Below the pieces are notes generated by a model that saw only the letters and a list, made by a program, of their open reading frames with translations, was not told where the DNA came from and searched no databases. Shown here in pieces: positions 33,614 through 42,579 of a DNA stretch of 64,000 nt. The DNA comes from UBA6016 sp041915365. GTDB lineage: Bacteria > Campylobacterota > Campylobacteria > Campylobacterales > UBA6016. The stretch spans positions 1 to 64,000 of the forward strand of contig JAYSBP010000003.1 of assembly GCA_041915365.1 (NCBI GenBank), read 5' to 3'. A program made the translations under genes and the position numbers. Each line of letters begins with the position of its first letter. Within the stretch, counting starts at the first letter, position 1.

Positions 33614-34942
33614 TTATTTAGCACAAAACTCTCTAACTTTTACTATCATATAGTTGATGGCATCATCACCCATACCGGGATACAATCCAACCCAAAAACT
33701 GTCATTCATAATTTTGTCAGTATTTGCAAGCTCTCCTATAACCCTATAGTCAACACTCTTTTCCATATGGTCAAACATAGGATGCCTTAGCATATTGCCA
33801 GCAAATAGGTTTCTAGTTTGGATATTATTATCTTCTAAAAATTCAACTATCTCATTTCTTGTAAATTTTGCTTCATTAGTTAGAGTCATCATAAATCCAA
33901 ACCAACTAGGATCCGAATTTGGCTGTGCTTCTACAAGCGTTAGCTCATTTAGGTTCTTAAGGCCATCATATAGTTTTTTGTAGTTCTCTTTTCTTTTTTC
34001 CACAAAAGATGGAAATTTTTCTAGCTGGGCACATCCTACGGCGGCCTGCATATCGGAGACCTTCAGGTTGAATCCAAAATGGCTATACACATACTTATGA
34101 TCATACCCTTTTGGCAATGTTCCGAAACTTTGCGAGAAACGGCATCCACAAGTGTTATCGATGCCGCTTTCACACCAGCAATCACGTCCCCAGTCGCGCA
34201 TGGAGAGCATGATTTTTTTCAAAAGTGGATTATCAGTATAGGTCGCGCCCCCTTCTCCCATCGTCATATGGTGTGGCGGATAAAAACTGCTCGTTCCTAT
34301 ATCGCCCCATGTACCGGTAGGTTTTCCAGCGTATACGCTACCGAGCGCGTCACAGTTATCCTCTATTAACCAAAGGTTGTGTTTATCACAAAATGCTTTT
34401 ACGGATTTTAAATCAAACGGGTTGCCCAAAGTATGGGCAATCATAACTGCTTTGGTTTTAGGGCTCAATGCCGCTTCAAGTTGTGTCACATCAATATTGA
34501 AGTGAGTCAATTCCATATCCACAAACACGGGAACCGCTCCGTACTGGACTATCGGCGCTACGGTAGTGGGAAATCCGGCCGCCACAGTGATGACCTCATC
34601 GCCTCTCTTTATCTGTCTATCTTTTAACAGTGGTGACGTTAAAGCATAAAAAGCAAGCAGGTTTGCACTACTGCCGGAGTTCACCAAAAATGTCCATCTA
34701 ACACCCAGATACTCGGCAAGTTGTTTCTCAAATTTTTTGGAATATTCTCCATAAGTAAGCCAAAAATCAAGACTACTATCAACAAGATTTACCATCTCTC
34801 TCTCGTCAAAAACACGTCCGGCATAGTTTACTCTAGATTTTCCCGCCTCAAAAACCGCACTCTGCACGGGTTTATGAATCTCACTATAGTACTCCGCAAC
34901 CTTTTCTAATATCTCTTTTTTTAGCTGTTCTTTTTTGTTCAT
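33614..34942 (-). CDS. rfbH: CDP-6-deoxyhexulose 3-dehydrase RfbH (E1)
   Basis: [2Fe-2S]/PMP enzyme that removes the C-3 hydroxyl of CDP-4-keto-6-deoxyglucose, the key step to CDP-3,6-dideoxyhexoses. The usual aminotransferase lysine is replaced by histidine (SFYPPHHMTMGEGG, H224/H225), the hallmark of E1. A cysteine set C255, C257, C265, C267 (DCWCESG and TCGCRF) provides the iron-sulfur site. It is 442 residues from ATG 34942, which has AGGCAG seven bases upstream and lies two bases after the preceding stop; a GTG further upstream is less likely. Its reductase partner (E3, RfbI) is not in the window. Confidence 0.93.
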   Translation of the reverse strand: MNKKEQLKKEILEKVAEYYSEIHKPVQSAVFEAGKSRVNYAGRVFDEREMVNLVDSSLDFWLTYGEYSKKFEKQLAEYLGVRWTFLVNSGSSANLLAFYALTSPLLKDRQIKRGDEVITVAAGFPTTVAPIVQYGAVPVFVDMELTHFNIDVTQLEAALSPKTKAVMIAHTLGNPFDLKSVKAFCDKHNLWLIEDNCDALGSVYAGKPTGTWGDIGTSSFYPPHHMTMGEGGATYTDNPLLKKIMLSMRDWGRDCWCESGIDNTCGCRFSQSFGTLPKGYDHKYVYSHFGFNLKVSDMQAAVGCAQLEKFPSFVEKRKENYKKLYDGLKNLNELTLVEAQPNSDPSWFGFMMTLTNEAKFTRNEIVEFLEDNNIQTRNLFAGNMLRHPMFDHMEKSVDYRVIGELANTDKIMNDSFWVGLYPGMGDDAINYMIVKVREFCAK

Positions 34943-34944
34943 AT

Positions 34945-35871
34945 CTATCTGCCTTTCCACATATTTTCTATTGTTTTTAAATACGGGTCTTCCCTGATCG
35001 TCTCTATATCTAGTGTTTCCATATTTGCTTTAAAATACTCTCTAATTTTAGCTATTGCAACTTTATGAGGGGTAAACTCGAAGTTTTGTAGCTCGCTCAT
35101 GATTTTTTCGTTACTAGAGGTGTACTCATTATTCAATCCGTCGTTTAGCAAAACTATTTCAGATCTAAAATCGCTCACCTCATTAACCGTGTTTGCCAGA
35201 GTTATTAGGTCTATTTTTTTACCTGTTGTGGCGTTATATATTTTTTCTTTTGAATCATTATGCAAGAAAAAGTCAATCATCCGGAGTAAATCGCCGATAT
35301 AAATATAATCAAAAAAAACATTTTTATTAATTGCTATAGGTAACCCTAGCAGATTTTTCACTATCGCATTTGTTATAAACTTATAGCGGTAGTTTTCGTA
35401 TTCGCCGTATGCACCGAATATCCTAAGCTGAACTATATTGTCACATTTTTCAATATATCTCGACGTAATGGATTTATAAAATCCGTACTCATCAAACGGT
35501 AATGCCGTTAAATACTCATCCTCTTTTACGTCTACTATCGGCTTATGTTTCCCGTATTCTGCCCCGCTACCGAATGAGATTATTTTTTTAACGTTTTTTT
35601 GGTGTTTAGCAATATTAAAAAATATTCTCAGGTTGTACTCTGTAACGTTTTTCATATCCAAGGTATCTCTGCCACCGCCACGATTGGCTAAATGGATTAT
35701 GATATCAATACTATGTGATAAGATATATGAATCAACGGCCTCTTCGTCGGCCAAATCAAGCTCTTTGCTAGCTGGGGCAAATATTTTGTAATCCCCGTAC
35801 TTTGCCCCCAAATACTCTTTCAGATGAGAACCGACAAAACCGTTTGAGCCCGTGATAAAGATGTTCATCAA
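34945..35871 (-). CDS. NAD(P)-dependent sugar epimerase/reductase
   Basis: Extended short-chain dehydrogenase/reductase, 308 residues: NIFITGSNGFVGSHL for the nucleotide, FGSGAEYG, and the catalytic YGFYK (Tyr/Lys) motif. Its genetic place between rfbH and a ThDP enzyme suggests reduction of a 4-keto or branched intermediate of the CDP-3,6-dideoxyhexose pathway, the role of RfbJ/RfbS in Salmonella or YerF in Yersinia. The sequence also resembles GDP-fucose synthase-like proteins. Substrate and stereochemistry cannot be read. It shares an ATGA with the ThDP enzyme gene. Confidence 0.8.
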   Translation of the reverse strand: MMNIFITGSNGFVGSHLKEYLGAKYGDYKIFAPASKELDLADEEAVDSYILSHSIDIIIHLANRGGGRDTLDMKNVTEYNLRIFFNIAKHQKNVKKIISFGSGAEYGKHKPIVDVKEDEYLTALPFDEYGFYKSITSRYIEKCDNIVQLRIFGAYGEYENYRYKFITNAIVKNLLGLPIAINKNVFFDYIYIGDLLRMIDFFLHNDSKEKIYNATTGKKIDLITLANTVNEVSDFRSEIVLLNDGLNNEYTSSNEKIMSELQNFEFTPHKVAIAKIREYFKANMETLDIETIREDPYLKTIENMWKGR

Positions 35872-37667
35872 TCCTCCAAAGGCTTGACTATCATTTGAGA
35901 TAAAAACTCTTCTCTATCCAAAAAAGGATACATATCTTCTAAAGGCTTTGAGACCATTGTTCCATCGTCTTTTCTCATAGAAGCAGTAGCTGGGATTATT
36001 TCTTGATTTTCTGGGCAGATAATTTCACACAGAACAGGACCGTTATAGTCCATTACATTTTTTAGTATTTCACCTAGTTCAACAACTTCTCTAGCAATAA
36101 AATATTTTATACCATATGCATTGGCAATTTTTTCCACTTCTGGAAATGAAATGCCAGAATCTTTATCCGTACCTATTGCCCTGCCTTCAAAGAACTTTCT
36201 TTGGGTTGCCCTTATGGATAGATAACCATTGTTGTTCCAAACAAATAGCTTCAGAGGCAAATTATAATGCACGATAGTCTGCAACTCTTGTATGTTCATT
36301 TGAAACGAACCATCACCTGTTATGCCTACAACTTCGCCTTTTTTTGCAAAACAAGTACCAATGGCGGCAGGCATTGTAAAGCCCATATCCGCCTGTGCAC
36401 CTGAGGTTATATATCTCTGATTGGCTCTGATTCTTAGTGCTTGGGATGTTACATAGTATGATGAACCAGCATCAGATACTACTGCTGTGTCATCTTTTAA
36501 AAATTTGCACAGATAATCAATGAAAGTGTATTTATTAATCTTCCCTTCATGCTCATATCTCTCCAAGCATACAGGCCATTTGTTTTTCCAAAAGTTACAT
36601 TTTTCTACCCATGCACTATTGTCTAGCTCAATTTTTTTGTTATTAATCTTTTTAAAAAAGCTCTCTAGGTTACAATTTATAAATTTATCAATCCTGACAG
36701 TATTTTTCTGATGCTCCTTGCTGTCGATGTCCACAACAATAACCTTTGCGTCTCTCATAAAAAGGTTGTACTCAAAACCAGTGAGTGCCACACTAAGCCT
36801 GGAGCCAAGCACCAAAACAAAATCAGCATTTTGTACTGCGAAATTTCCAGCCCTATCGCCTTTTGTACCAAGCCTGCCAACAAATCTATCATTATCCGTA
36901 CTAAGCAGGTCTATAGCTAGATAAGAAGTAGCAACTGGTAGATTAAATGTTTCCACAAACTCATTAAATTCTTTAACCGTATTCGATAGTCTTATGCCAT
37001 TGCCAGCGATGATAATTGGTCTTTTAGCTTCTTTCAGCGCAGCTACAACACCCTCAAGTTCACTTTCTTCAATCTCTTCTTTGTACTCTTTTTGTAGCTC
37101 AGAGCTATCAAAGTGTATTAGATTATCCGTATCTATGGTGGCACCCTGAACATCTAGTGGCACATCTATCCAAACTGGACCAGGTCTGCCACTTTTTGCT
37201 AGATATGTGGCTTTTTCAAGGTGGTATGCTATCTCATTTGGTTCATTAACCATCACTGCGTATTTTGTAATAGATTTTACTATAGCAACTATGTCAGCCT
37301 CTTGAACCCCAAACTGCCTTAGCGGCAAATCACTATTGTAGCAAGTCTCTTTCTTTTTAACCTGCCCTGAAATAAATAGGCACTGTGTGCTGTCTTGCCA
37401 CGCATCTAGCAAGCCCGTAATTGCATTTGTTCCACCACATCCAGTAGTAACATATGCTACCCCGATTTTGTTTGTATATTTAGAGTATGCAACAGCACCC
37501 ATTGCGCATGCTTGTTCATGATGATTGCATATCACTCCCAGTTTATCATGCTTAGCCACACCATCATTCAAAAACATCGCACCACCACCAGTGAGCATAA
37601 AAACTTCAGGCACTTTTAATTCATCATATATGTAATTTGCAATATAGTCGGCTACTCTAGTTTTCAT
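35868..37667 (-). CDS. Thiamine-diphosphate-dependent enzyme of the acetolactate-synthase group, candidate sugar acyl-transferase (YerE-like)
   Basis: A 599-residue ThDP enzyme with the three-domain layout of acetohydroxyacid synthase. The catalytic glutamate is E51 (HHEQACAMGA), the central domain has IIAGNGIRLS, and the cofactor motif is GDGSFQMNI running to VWNNNGY. Housekeeping acetolactate synthase is unlikely, because the gene is embedded in a CDP-sugar operon beside rfbF, rfbG and rfbH. The best-known relative in such a setting is Yersinia YerE, which adds a two-carbon unit from pyruvate to CDP-3,6-dideoxy-4-keto-hexose. FAD binding cannot be judged by eye. Shares ATGA overlaps with both neighbours. 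Confidence 0.85.
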   Translation of the reverse strand: MKTRVADYIANYIYDELKVPEVFMLTGGGAMFLNDGVAKHDKLGVICNHHEQACAMGAVAYSKYTNKIGVAYVTTGCGGTNAITGLLDAWQDSTQCLFISGQVKKKETCYNSDLPLRQFGVQEADIVAIVKSITKYAVMVNEPNEIAYHLEKATYLAKSGRPGPVWIDVPLDVQGATIDTDNLIHFDSSELQKEYKEEIEESELEGVVAALKEAKRPIIIAGNGIRLSNTVKEFNEFVETFNLPVATSYLAIDLLSTDNDRFVGRLGTKGDRAGNFAVQNADFVLVLGSRLSVALTGFEYNLFMRDAKVIVVDIDSKEHQKNTVRIDKFINCNLESFFKKINNKKIELDNSAWVEKCNFWKNKWPVCLERYEHEGKINKYTFIDYLCKFLKDDTAVVSDAGSSYYVTSQALRIRANQRYITSGAQADMGFTMPAAIGTCFAKKGEVVGITGDGSFQMNIQELQTIVHYNLPLKLFVWNNNGYLSIRATQRKFFEGRAIGTDKDSGISFPEVEKIANAYGIKYFIAREVVELGEILKNVMDYNGPVLCEIICPENQEIIPATASMRKDDGTMVSKPLEDMYPFLDREEFLSQMIVKPLED

Positions 37668-38836
37668 CTGTTCTCCAGTGCGATTTTCAAATTTTGCAAT
37701 GCTTTTTTAATATTTTCTTTAGTGTTTACATAGCAGATTCTAACATATCCCTCCCCTGCCTCACCGAAGTTGTTTCCAGGAAGTAGCGCTACGCCGGCTT
37801 TATCTAAAGCAAAATCCGCAAACTCGTCACTGCTCATACCTGTCCCTGTAATATTTGGAAATGCATATATAGCCCCGTCAGGCTCGATGCAGGTGATACC
37901 ATCTATAGAATTCAAGCCATCAACCAGTATTTTTCTTCTTTCGTTATACTCATTTTTCATCTCAATAAGTGCAGACTGCTCACCAACTATTGCTTCTATA
38001 CCTGCTCTTTGGATAAAAGTTGGCACACACGATACTATTGTAGAGACTAGTAGTCCCATTTTTTCTATAACATTTTCTGGTCCTATTGCAACGCCAAGAC
38101 GCCAACCTGTCATAGCAAAAGCTTTAGAAAAGCCATTTATTATGATAGTTCTCTCCTTGCACTGATCCATATACGAAGGACTCAAAAATTTCTTTTCGTT
38201 ATTAAAAATCAATCTACCGTAAATCTCGTCACTTAACAAGTAAATATCATATTTTTTTGCAATTTCAGCAACCCTTCTTATCTCATCAGGTGTCATAACT
38301 GAGCCAGTAGGATTGCTTGGAGTATTAAGAATAATTAGTCTAGTTTTGTTGGTAATAGCCCTTTCAAGATCATTTGGAACTAGTCTAAATTGATTTTCCT
38401 CTTTTAATTTTACAGTTACGGCTTTTGCTCCACATGCCTTAATAGCTGAATAATATGTAGGGAATCCAGGGTCTGGCACCACAACTTCTTCACCTGGATT
38501 GACAAGACATTTGATTGTGAAGTATATGATTGAGTTTGCGCCCGGTGTTACCAAAACCTGCTCAAGGGACGGCTTAAAACCCCTGCTTCTTAGCGTAGTT
38601 TCCTGTGCGGCTACCCTAAAATCATAGAGCCCCATCGAGCTAGTATAGTGTGTTTCGCCATTTTTTAATGAGCTGCATGCCGCCTCAACGATATTTGATG
38701 GGGTATCAAAGTCTGGCTCCCCAAGCTCAAAATGGAGAATTTTCTTACCTTCTCTTTCAAGTTTTTGTGCTTTATCCAATATCTTAAACATTGGTTGACC
38801 ATCAACATTATGGGCAATATCAGAAAGATGTTTCAT
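37664..38836 (-). CDS. Class I/II PLP aminotransferase
   Basis: Fold-type I aminotransferase of 390 residues resembling aspartate/alanine aminotransferases, not the DegT sugar family. Seen: HFELGEPDFDTP, THYTSSMGLYDFR, NTPSNPTG, the PLP lysine in NGFSKAFAMTGWRLG, and VRICYV near the end for the carboxylate-binding arginine. I start at ATG 38836, which forms an ATGA with the rfbG stop and has GGAG seven bases upstream; a GTG at 38848 is the alternative. In a sugar operon it may generate the 2-oxo acid used by the next ThDP enzyme, or supply an amino acid for a substituent. Both are inference. Confidence 0.85.
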   Translation of the reverse strand: MKHLSDIAHNVDGQPMFKILDKAQKLEREGKKILHFELGEPDFDTPSNIVEAACSSLKNGETHYTSSMGLYDFRVAAQETTLRSRGFKPSLEQVLVTPGANSIIYFTIKCLVNPGEEVVVPDPGFPTYYSAIKACGAKAVTVKLKEENQFRLVPNDLERAITNKTRLIILNTPSNPTGSVMTPDEIRRVAEIAKKYDIYLLSDEIYGRLIFNNEKKFLSPSYMDQCKERTIIINGFSKAFAMTGWRLGVAIGPENVIEKMGLLVSTIVSCVPTFIQRAGIEAIVGEQSALIEMKNEYNERRKILVDGLNSIDGITCIEPDGAIYAFPNITGTGMSSDEFADFALDKAGVALLPGNNFGEAGEGYVRICYVNTKENIKKALQNLKIALENR

Positions 38837-39930
38837 TGCAAGCTCCACTCCAAGTTTTTCTTTTTTGCATCTTCAATATACTGTTCCAAATCAAGCTGTG
38901 TACTTATAAAGCCATCTTCATAAAAAGCTTTGTACCATTTAACCGTTTTCTCAAATGTTGTTTCACTATCCCAAACATCTTTCCAGTAAAGCCCGATGTG
39001 AGCTTTTGAACAATCAAGCTTTAACAGATTGGCCTCATGCGGCTGGTTTGGATCTGAATTTATTTCATATTCTATTTTATTCCAGTGCTTTTTAACATTT
39101 TGAACGACTTTTTCAACTGTAATACTACCTTCATCGCTTGGACCAAAATTCCAAGCATCTCCAAATTCTTTCTTTTCTTCAAGAAGCTTTTGTCCAATAG
39201 CCAAATATCCACTTAGCGGTTCCAAAACATGCTGCCACGGACGAGTTGCTTTCGGATTTCTAATGCTTACTTTTTTGCCTTGACTAACCGATACCATAAT
39301 ATCGGTCATTAATCTATCTTGCGCCCAGTCTCCACCGCCGATAACGTTACCCGCCCGACACGTTGCGAGTAATGTTTGATGCGATTTTTTATAATCGTTG
39401 ATATTAAAATATGAATTTCGATACGAGCTTGCAAGTAAATCCGCACACCCTTTTGATGCGCTATAAGGATCATACCCGCCCATCGGATCATTTTCGCGAT
39501 ATCCCCAAATCCATTCTCTGTTTTCATAAGCTTTATCGCTGGTAATATTCACGATTGCTTTGACTTTATGCTTTCGACATGACTCAAATACTTTGAGTGT
39601 TCCTATCACATTGGTTTCATACGTTTCTATCGGATTTATATATGAAGGCCTGACCAATGCTTGCGCGGCTAAATGAAATACAATATCTGGCTTATACGTT
39701 GCAAATGTTTTATCTAATGTAGCTAAATCTCGTATATCACCTATGATGGAAATAATATCAAGATTGAGTAGCGATAAATGATTTGGTTGAGTTGGAGCTT
39801 CTAAGGAATATCCTACAACATGCGCCCCCATACGTTTTAGCCAATAAACAAGCCATGATCCTTTAAAACCCGTATGCCCCGTAACTAAAACTGTTTTATT
39901 TTGATAAATTCCACCAAATAAGGTCTGCAT
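38833..39930 (-). CDS. rfbG: CDP-glucose 4,6-dehydratase
   Basis: Makes CDP-4-keto-6-deoxyglucose from CDP-glucose. Short-chain dehydrogenase/reductase fold with VLVTGHTGFKGSWL for NAD, NITSDKAYEN with the catalytic Asp/Lys area, and YDPYSASKGCADL for Tyr/Lys. The GHTGFKGSW variant and RATRPWQHVLEPLSGYL are particular to RfbG. Start at ATG 39930 gives 365 residues, a TAATG join with rfbF and GGAAAG upstream; ATG 39945 is in frame but lacks a ribosome site. Acts between RfbF and RfbH. Confidence 0.94.
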   Translation of the reverse strand: MQTLFGGIYQNKTVLVTGHTGFKGSWLVYWLKRMGAHVVGYSLEAPTQPNHLSLLNLDIISIIGDIRDLATLDKTFATYKPDIVFHLAAQALVRPSYINPIETYETNVIGTLKVFESCRKHKVKAIVNITSDKAYENREWIWGYRENDPMGGYDPYSASKGCADLLASSYRNSYFNINDYKKSHQTLLATCRAGNVIGGGDWAQDRLMTDIMVSVSQGKKVSIRNPKATRPWQHVLEPLSGYLAIGQKLLEEKKEFGDAWNFGPSDEGSITVEKVVQNVKKHWNKIEYEINSDPNQPHEANLLKLDCSKAHIGLYWKDVWDSETTFEKTVKWYKAFYEDGFISTQLDLEQYIEDAKKKNLEWSLQ

Positions 39931-40703
39931 TACCAGACTTTCCATGGCGCTTTATTTTCTTTCCACAGTTTATTCAATTTTTGATTGTCTCTTAATGTGT
40001 CCATCGGCTGCCAAAAACCTTCGTGTTTGTAAGCAAACATTTCTCCGTCTTTGGCCAAATTTTGTAAGGGAGCTTGTTCAAACACACAATTTTCATCTTC
40101 TGTGATATATTCAAAAACTTTTGGGGAACAAACAAAAAAACCTCCGTTAATCCATCCGGCTTCCGTCTTTGGTTTTTCGATAAAGCTTTTTATATTCATA
40201 GTCTCATCAATGTTAAGATTTCCGAATCTTGCTTCCGGCTGGATTGCCGACATAGTAATAGCTTTTCCGTGATTTTTGTGAAACTCAACGGTTTTTTGGA
40301 TATTTATATCACTCACGCCATCACCATACGTCAACAAAAAAGACTCATCTCCGATATATTTTTGAGCACGTTTAATGCGCCCTCCCGTCATCGTATCAAG
40401 TCCCGTATCGACAAGCGTCACCTTCCATGGCTCACTATTATTAGTATGCACTTCACGGCTATTTGTTTGAAGATCGATTGTCACATCGCTTTGATGGAGA
40501 AAATAATTGGCAAAATACTCTTTTATATAGTATCCCTTATATCCAAGCAAGACCACAAAGTCGTTAAAGCCGTAGTGGCTGTAAATTTTCATAATATGCC
40601 AAAGTATCGGCTTTCCACCTATCTCAACCATCGGTTTTGGTCTGATATCGGTCTCTTCACTAAGCCTAGTTCCGTATCCACCGGCCAACAAAACTACTTT
40701 CAT
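39930..40703 (-). CDS. rfbF: Glucose-1-phosphate cytidylyltransferase
   Basis: Forms CDP-glucose from CTP and glucose-1-phosphate, opening the CDP-deoxysugar branch. The 257-residue protein has LLAGGYGTRLSEETDIRPKPMVEIGGKPILWHIMK at its start, the clear RfbF form of the nucleotidyltransferase signature, and TYGDGVSDINI with the metal aspartate. EGFWQPMDTLRDNQKLN near the end is also specific. ATG overlaps the rmlB stop (ATGA). Its presence separates this pathway from the dTDP-sugar genes next door. Confidence 0.95.
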   Translation of the reverse strand: MKVVLLAGGYGTRLSEETDIRPKPMVEIGGKPILWHIMKIYSHYGFNDFVVLLGYKGYYIKEYFANYFLHQSDVTIDLQTNSREVHTNNSEPWKVTLVDTGLDTMTGGRIKRAQKYIGDESFLLTYGDGVSDINIQKTVEFHKNHGKAITMSAIQPEARFGNLNIDETMNIKSFIEKPKTEAGWINGGFFVCSPKVFEYITEDENCVFEQAPLQNLAKDGEMFAYKHEGFWQPMDTLRDNQKLNKLWKENKAPWKVW

Positions 40704-41716
40704 CTATGCCTCCACTGCAAGTACCATTCAATGGCCTTTTCTATACCGCTCTCAAAGTTTTCATCGGCTTTCCAGCCTAGTTCATTTTCTATTTTTGTAG
40801 CATCTATAGCATAGCGTCTATCATGCCCCGGTCTATCAGAGACATATCTTATCTGCTCTGTGTAGCTTTTGCCGTTTGAGCTCGGGCATTTTTTGTCCAA
40901 TAGGCTGCATATTGCTAAAGCAATATAATTATTATCTCTCTCATTTCTCCCGCCAATATTGTAGGTCTCTCCGCTTCTGCCTTTATGATAGGCCATGTCT
41001 ATCCCTTTACAGTGATCTAGCACATATAGCCAATCTCGTATATTTTTACCATCTCCATATATCGGTATATCTTCGCCGCCTATGGCTTTTCTTATGATTG
41101 TCGGGATTAGCTTTTCACTATGTTGTTTTGGGCCGTAGTTGTTTGAGCAGTTTGTAGTCACCGTATTCATTCCGTATGTATGATGATAGCTTCTTACAAT
41201 CATATCTGACGATGCTTTTGAAGCGCTATACGGTGAATTTGGAGCATACGGGGTTTCCTCTGTAAATAGTCCACTCTCACCTAGCGTACCATATACCTCA
41301 TCTGTAGATATATGGTGAAATCTGCAATTTTCATATCCACTTTTGCGAGAAAAAGGCTTTTGCATCCAATATTTATAAGCAACATCGATAAGCGTAAAAG
41401 TGCCGTTCACATTTGTTTTTATGAATATGTCTGGATTTGCTATAGAGTTGTCCACATGGCTCTCTGCCGCAAAGTGTATAACTCCTTGTATATCATATTT
41501 CACAAATATCGACTCCACAAGAGTCCTGTCGCATATATCACCTTGGATGAACGTATGTCTATCACTGCTCTCAATCTCTTTTAGATTGTCTATATTTCCG
41601 GCATAAGTAAGTAAATCAAGGCTAACAAGTTTATAGCTTTGGTATTTTTCTAAAAAATAATGGACAAAGTTTGAGCCGATGAACCCAGCGGTACCTGTCA
41701 AAAGTATAGTTTTCAT
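40700..41716 (-). CDS. rmlB: dTDP-glucose 4,6-dehydratase
   Basis: Second step of dTDP-L-rhamnose synthesis. Extended short-chain dehydrogenase/reductase, 338 residues: LTGTAGFIGSNFVHYF, ISTDEVYGTLGE with the catalytic Asp-Glu, and YSASKASSDMIVRSYHHTYG with Tyr/Lys. NCSNNYGPKQHSEKLIP and RDWLYVLDHC complete the family pattern. Translationally coupled by ATGA overlaps on both sides (rmlD upstream, rfbF downstream). Confidence 0.96.
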   Translation of the reverse strand: MKTILLTGTAGFIGSNFVHYFLEKYQSYKLVSLDLLTYAGNIDNLKEIESSDRHTFIQGDICDRTLVESIFVKYDIQGVIHFAAESHVDNSIANPDIFIKTNVNGTFTLIDVAYKYWMQKPFSRKSGYENCRFHHISTDEVYGTLGESGLFTEETPYAPNSPYSASKASSDMIVRSYHHTYGMNTVTTNCSNNYGPKQHSEKLIPTIIRKAIGGEDIPIYGDGKNIRDWLYVLDHCKGIDMAYHKGRSGETYNIGGRNERDNNYIALAICSLLDKKCPSSNGKSYTEQIRYVSDRPGHDRRYAIDATKIENELGWKADENFESGIEKAIEWYLQWRHR

Positions 41717-42579
41717 TCTTTTTCTCCGAGATTTTTTAGGCAGTCGATTAGGCTGTCTTTCCAGTATGGAATCTCTACCCCGAACTCTTTTTTTATTTTC
41801 GCCTTATTCAAAACACTATAGTGTGGCCTAGGGGCAGGCGTAGGATACTCAGCAGACTCTATCGGACTTATATTGCACGGTAGTTTTGCCATCTTCATAA
41901 TCTCTTTTGCAAAATCGTACCAACTCACAACGCCCTCGTTTGAAAAGTGATAAATCTCTGTTTTTCGATTTTTGATTTTTGGCAAAATATCCAGTATAGT
42001 TTTGGCTAAATCTTTTGCATACGTAGGGGAGCCAACTTGATCAAAAACCACGCCCAAACTTTCACGCTCCTTGCCTAGCCTCAGCATTGTTTTTACAAAG
42101 TTTGCACCAAAAGAGCTATAAACCCAACTTGTTCTAATAATAATAGAATTTTGCGGATTTATTGCCAAAATAGCCTTCTCGCCATCGTATTTTGTTTTTG
42201 CATACACACCAATAGGATTTGGCTTATCTTCCTCAAGGTATGGCCTATAGTTTTTGCCATCGAATACATAGTCCGTAGATATGTGAATAAATTTTATATT
42301 TTTGTCTTTGCATATTTTGGCTAAATTCTCTACGGCTTTATTATTTATTAAATCTGCATTTTGTGCGTCACCTTCGGCCTTGTCTACAGCAGTATATGCA
42401 GCACAGTTAATCACCGTACCTACCGAATTTTCTGATATGAAAGTTTCTACTGCAGCAAAATCAGTTATATCAAGTTCGCCTCTATCGGCAAACAAAAAGC
42501 TTCCGTCACCGTTTGATAAAACACGAATCTCACTCCCCAACTGCCCGTTTGCCCCAGTAACTAAAATATTATTTAGCAT
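41713..42579 (-). CDS. rmlD: dTDP-4-dehydrorhamnose reductase
   Basis: Final NAD(P)H-dependent reduction to dTDP-L-rhamnose. ILVTGANGQLGSEI for the cofactor, INCAAYTAVDKAE, HISTDYVFDG and YAKTKYDGEKAI (Tyr/Lys) identify it. An upstream in-frame ATG at 42612 would add 11 residues lying within rmlC; I choose ATG 42579 (MLNNILVTG), giving 288 residues and an 11-base overlap with rmlC. Gene order here is rmlA-C-D-B rather than B-D-A-C. Confidence 0.95.
   Translation of the reverse strand: MLNNILVTGANGQLGSEIRVLSNGDGSFLFADRGELDITDFAAVETFISENSVGTVINCAAYTAVDKAEGDAQNADLINNKAVENLAKICKDKNIKFIHISTDYVFDGKNYRPYLEEDKPNPIGVYAKTKYDGEKAILAINPQNSIIIRTSWVYSSFGANFVKTMLRLGKERESLGVVFDQVGSPTYAKDLAKTILDILPKIKNRKTEIYHFSNEGVVSWYDFAKEIMKMAKLPCNISPIESAEYPTPAPRPHYSVLNKAKIKKEFGVEIPYWKDSLIDCLKNLGEKE

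Noticed and set aside
35868..37667. Housekeeping acetolactate synthase large subunit (IlvB)
   Set aside because: No ilvH/ilvN-type small-subunit gene is adjacent and the gene is coupled to CDP-sugar genes, so a sugar role is preferred. Sequence alone does not settle it.
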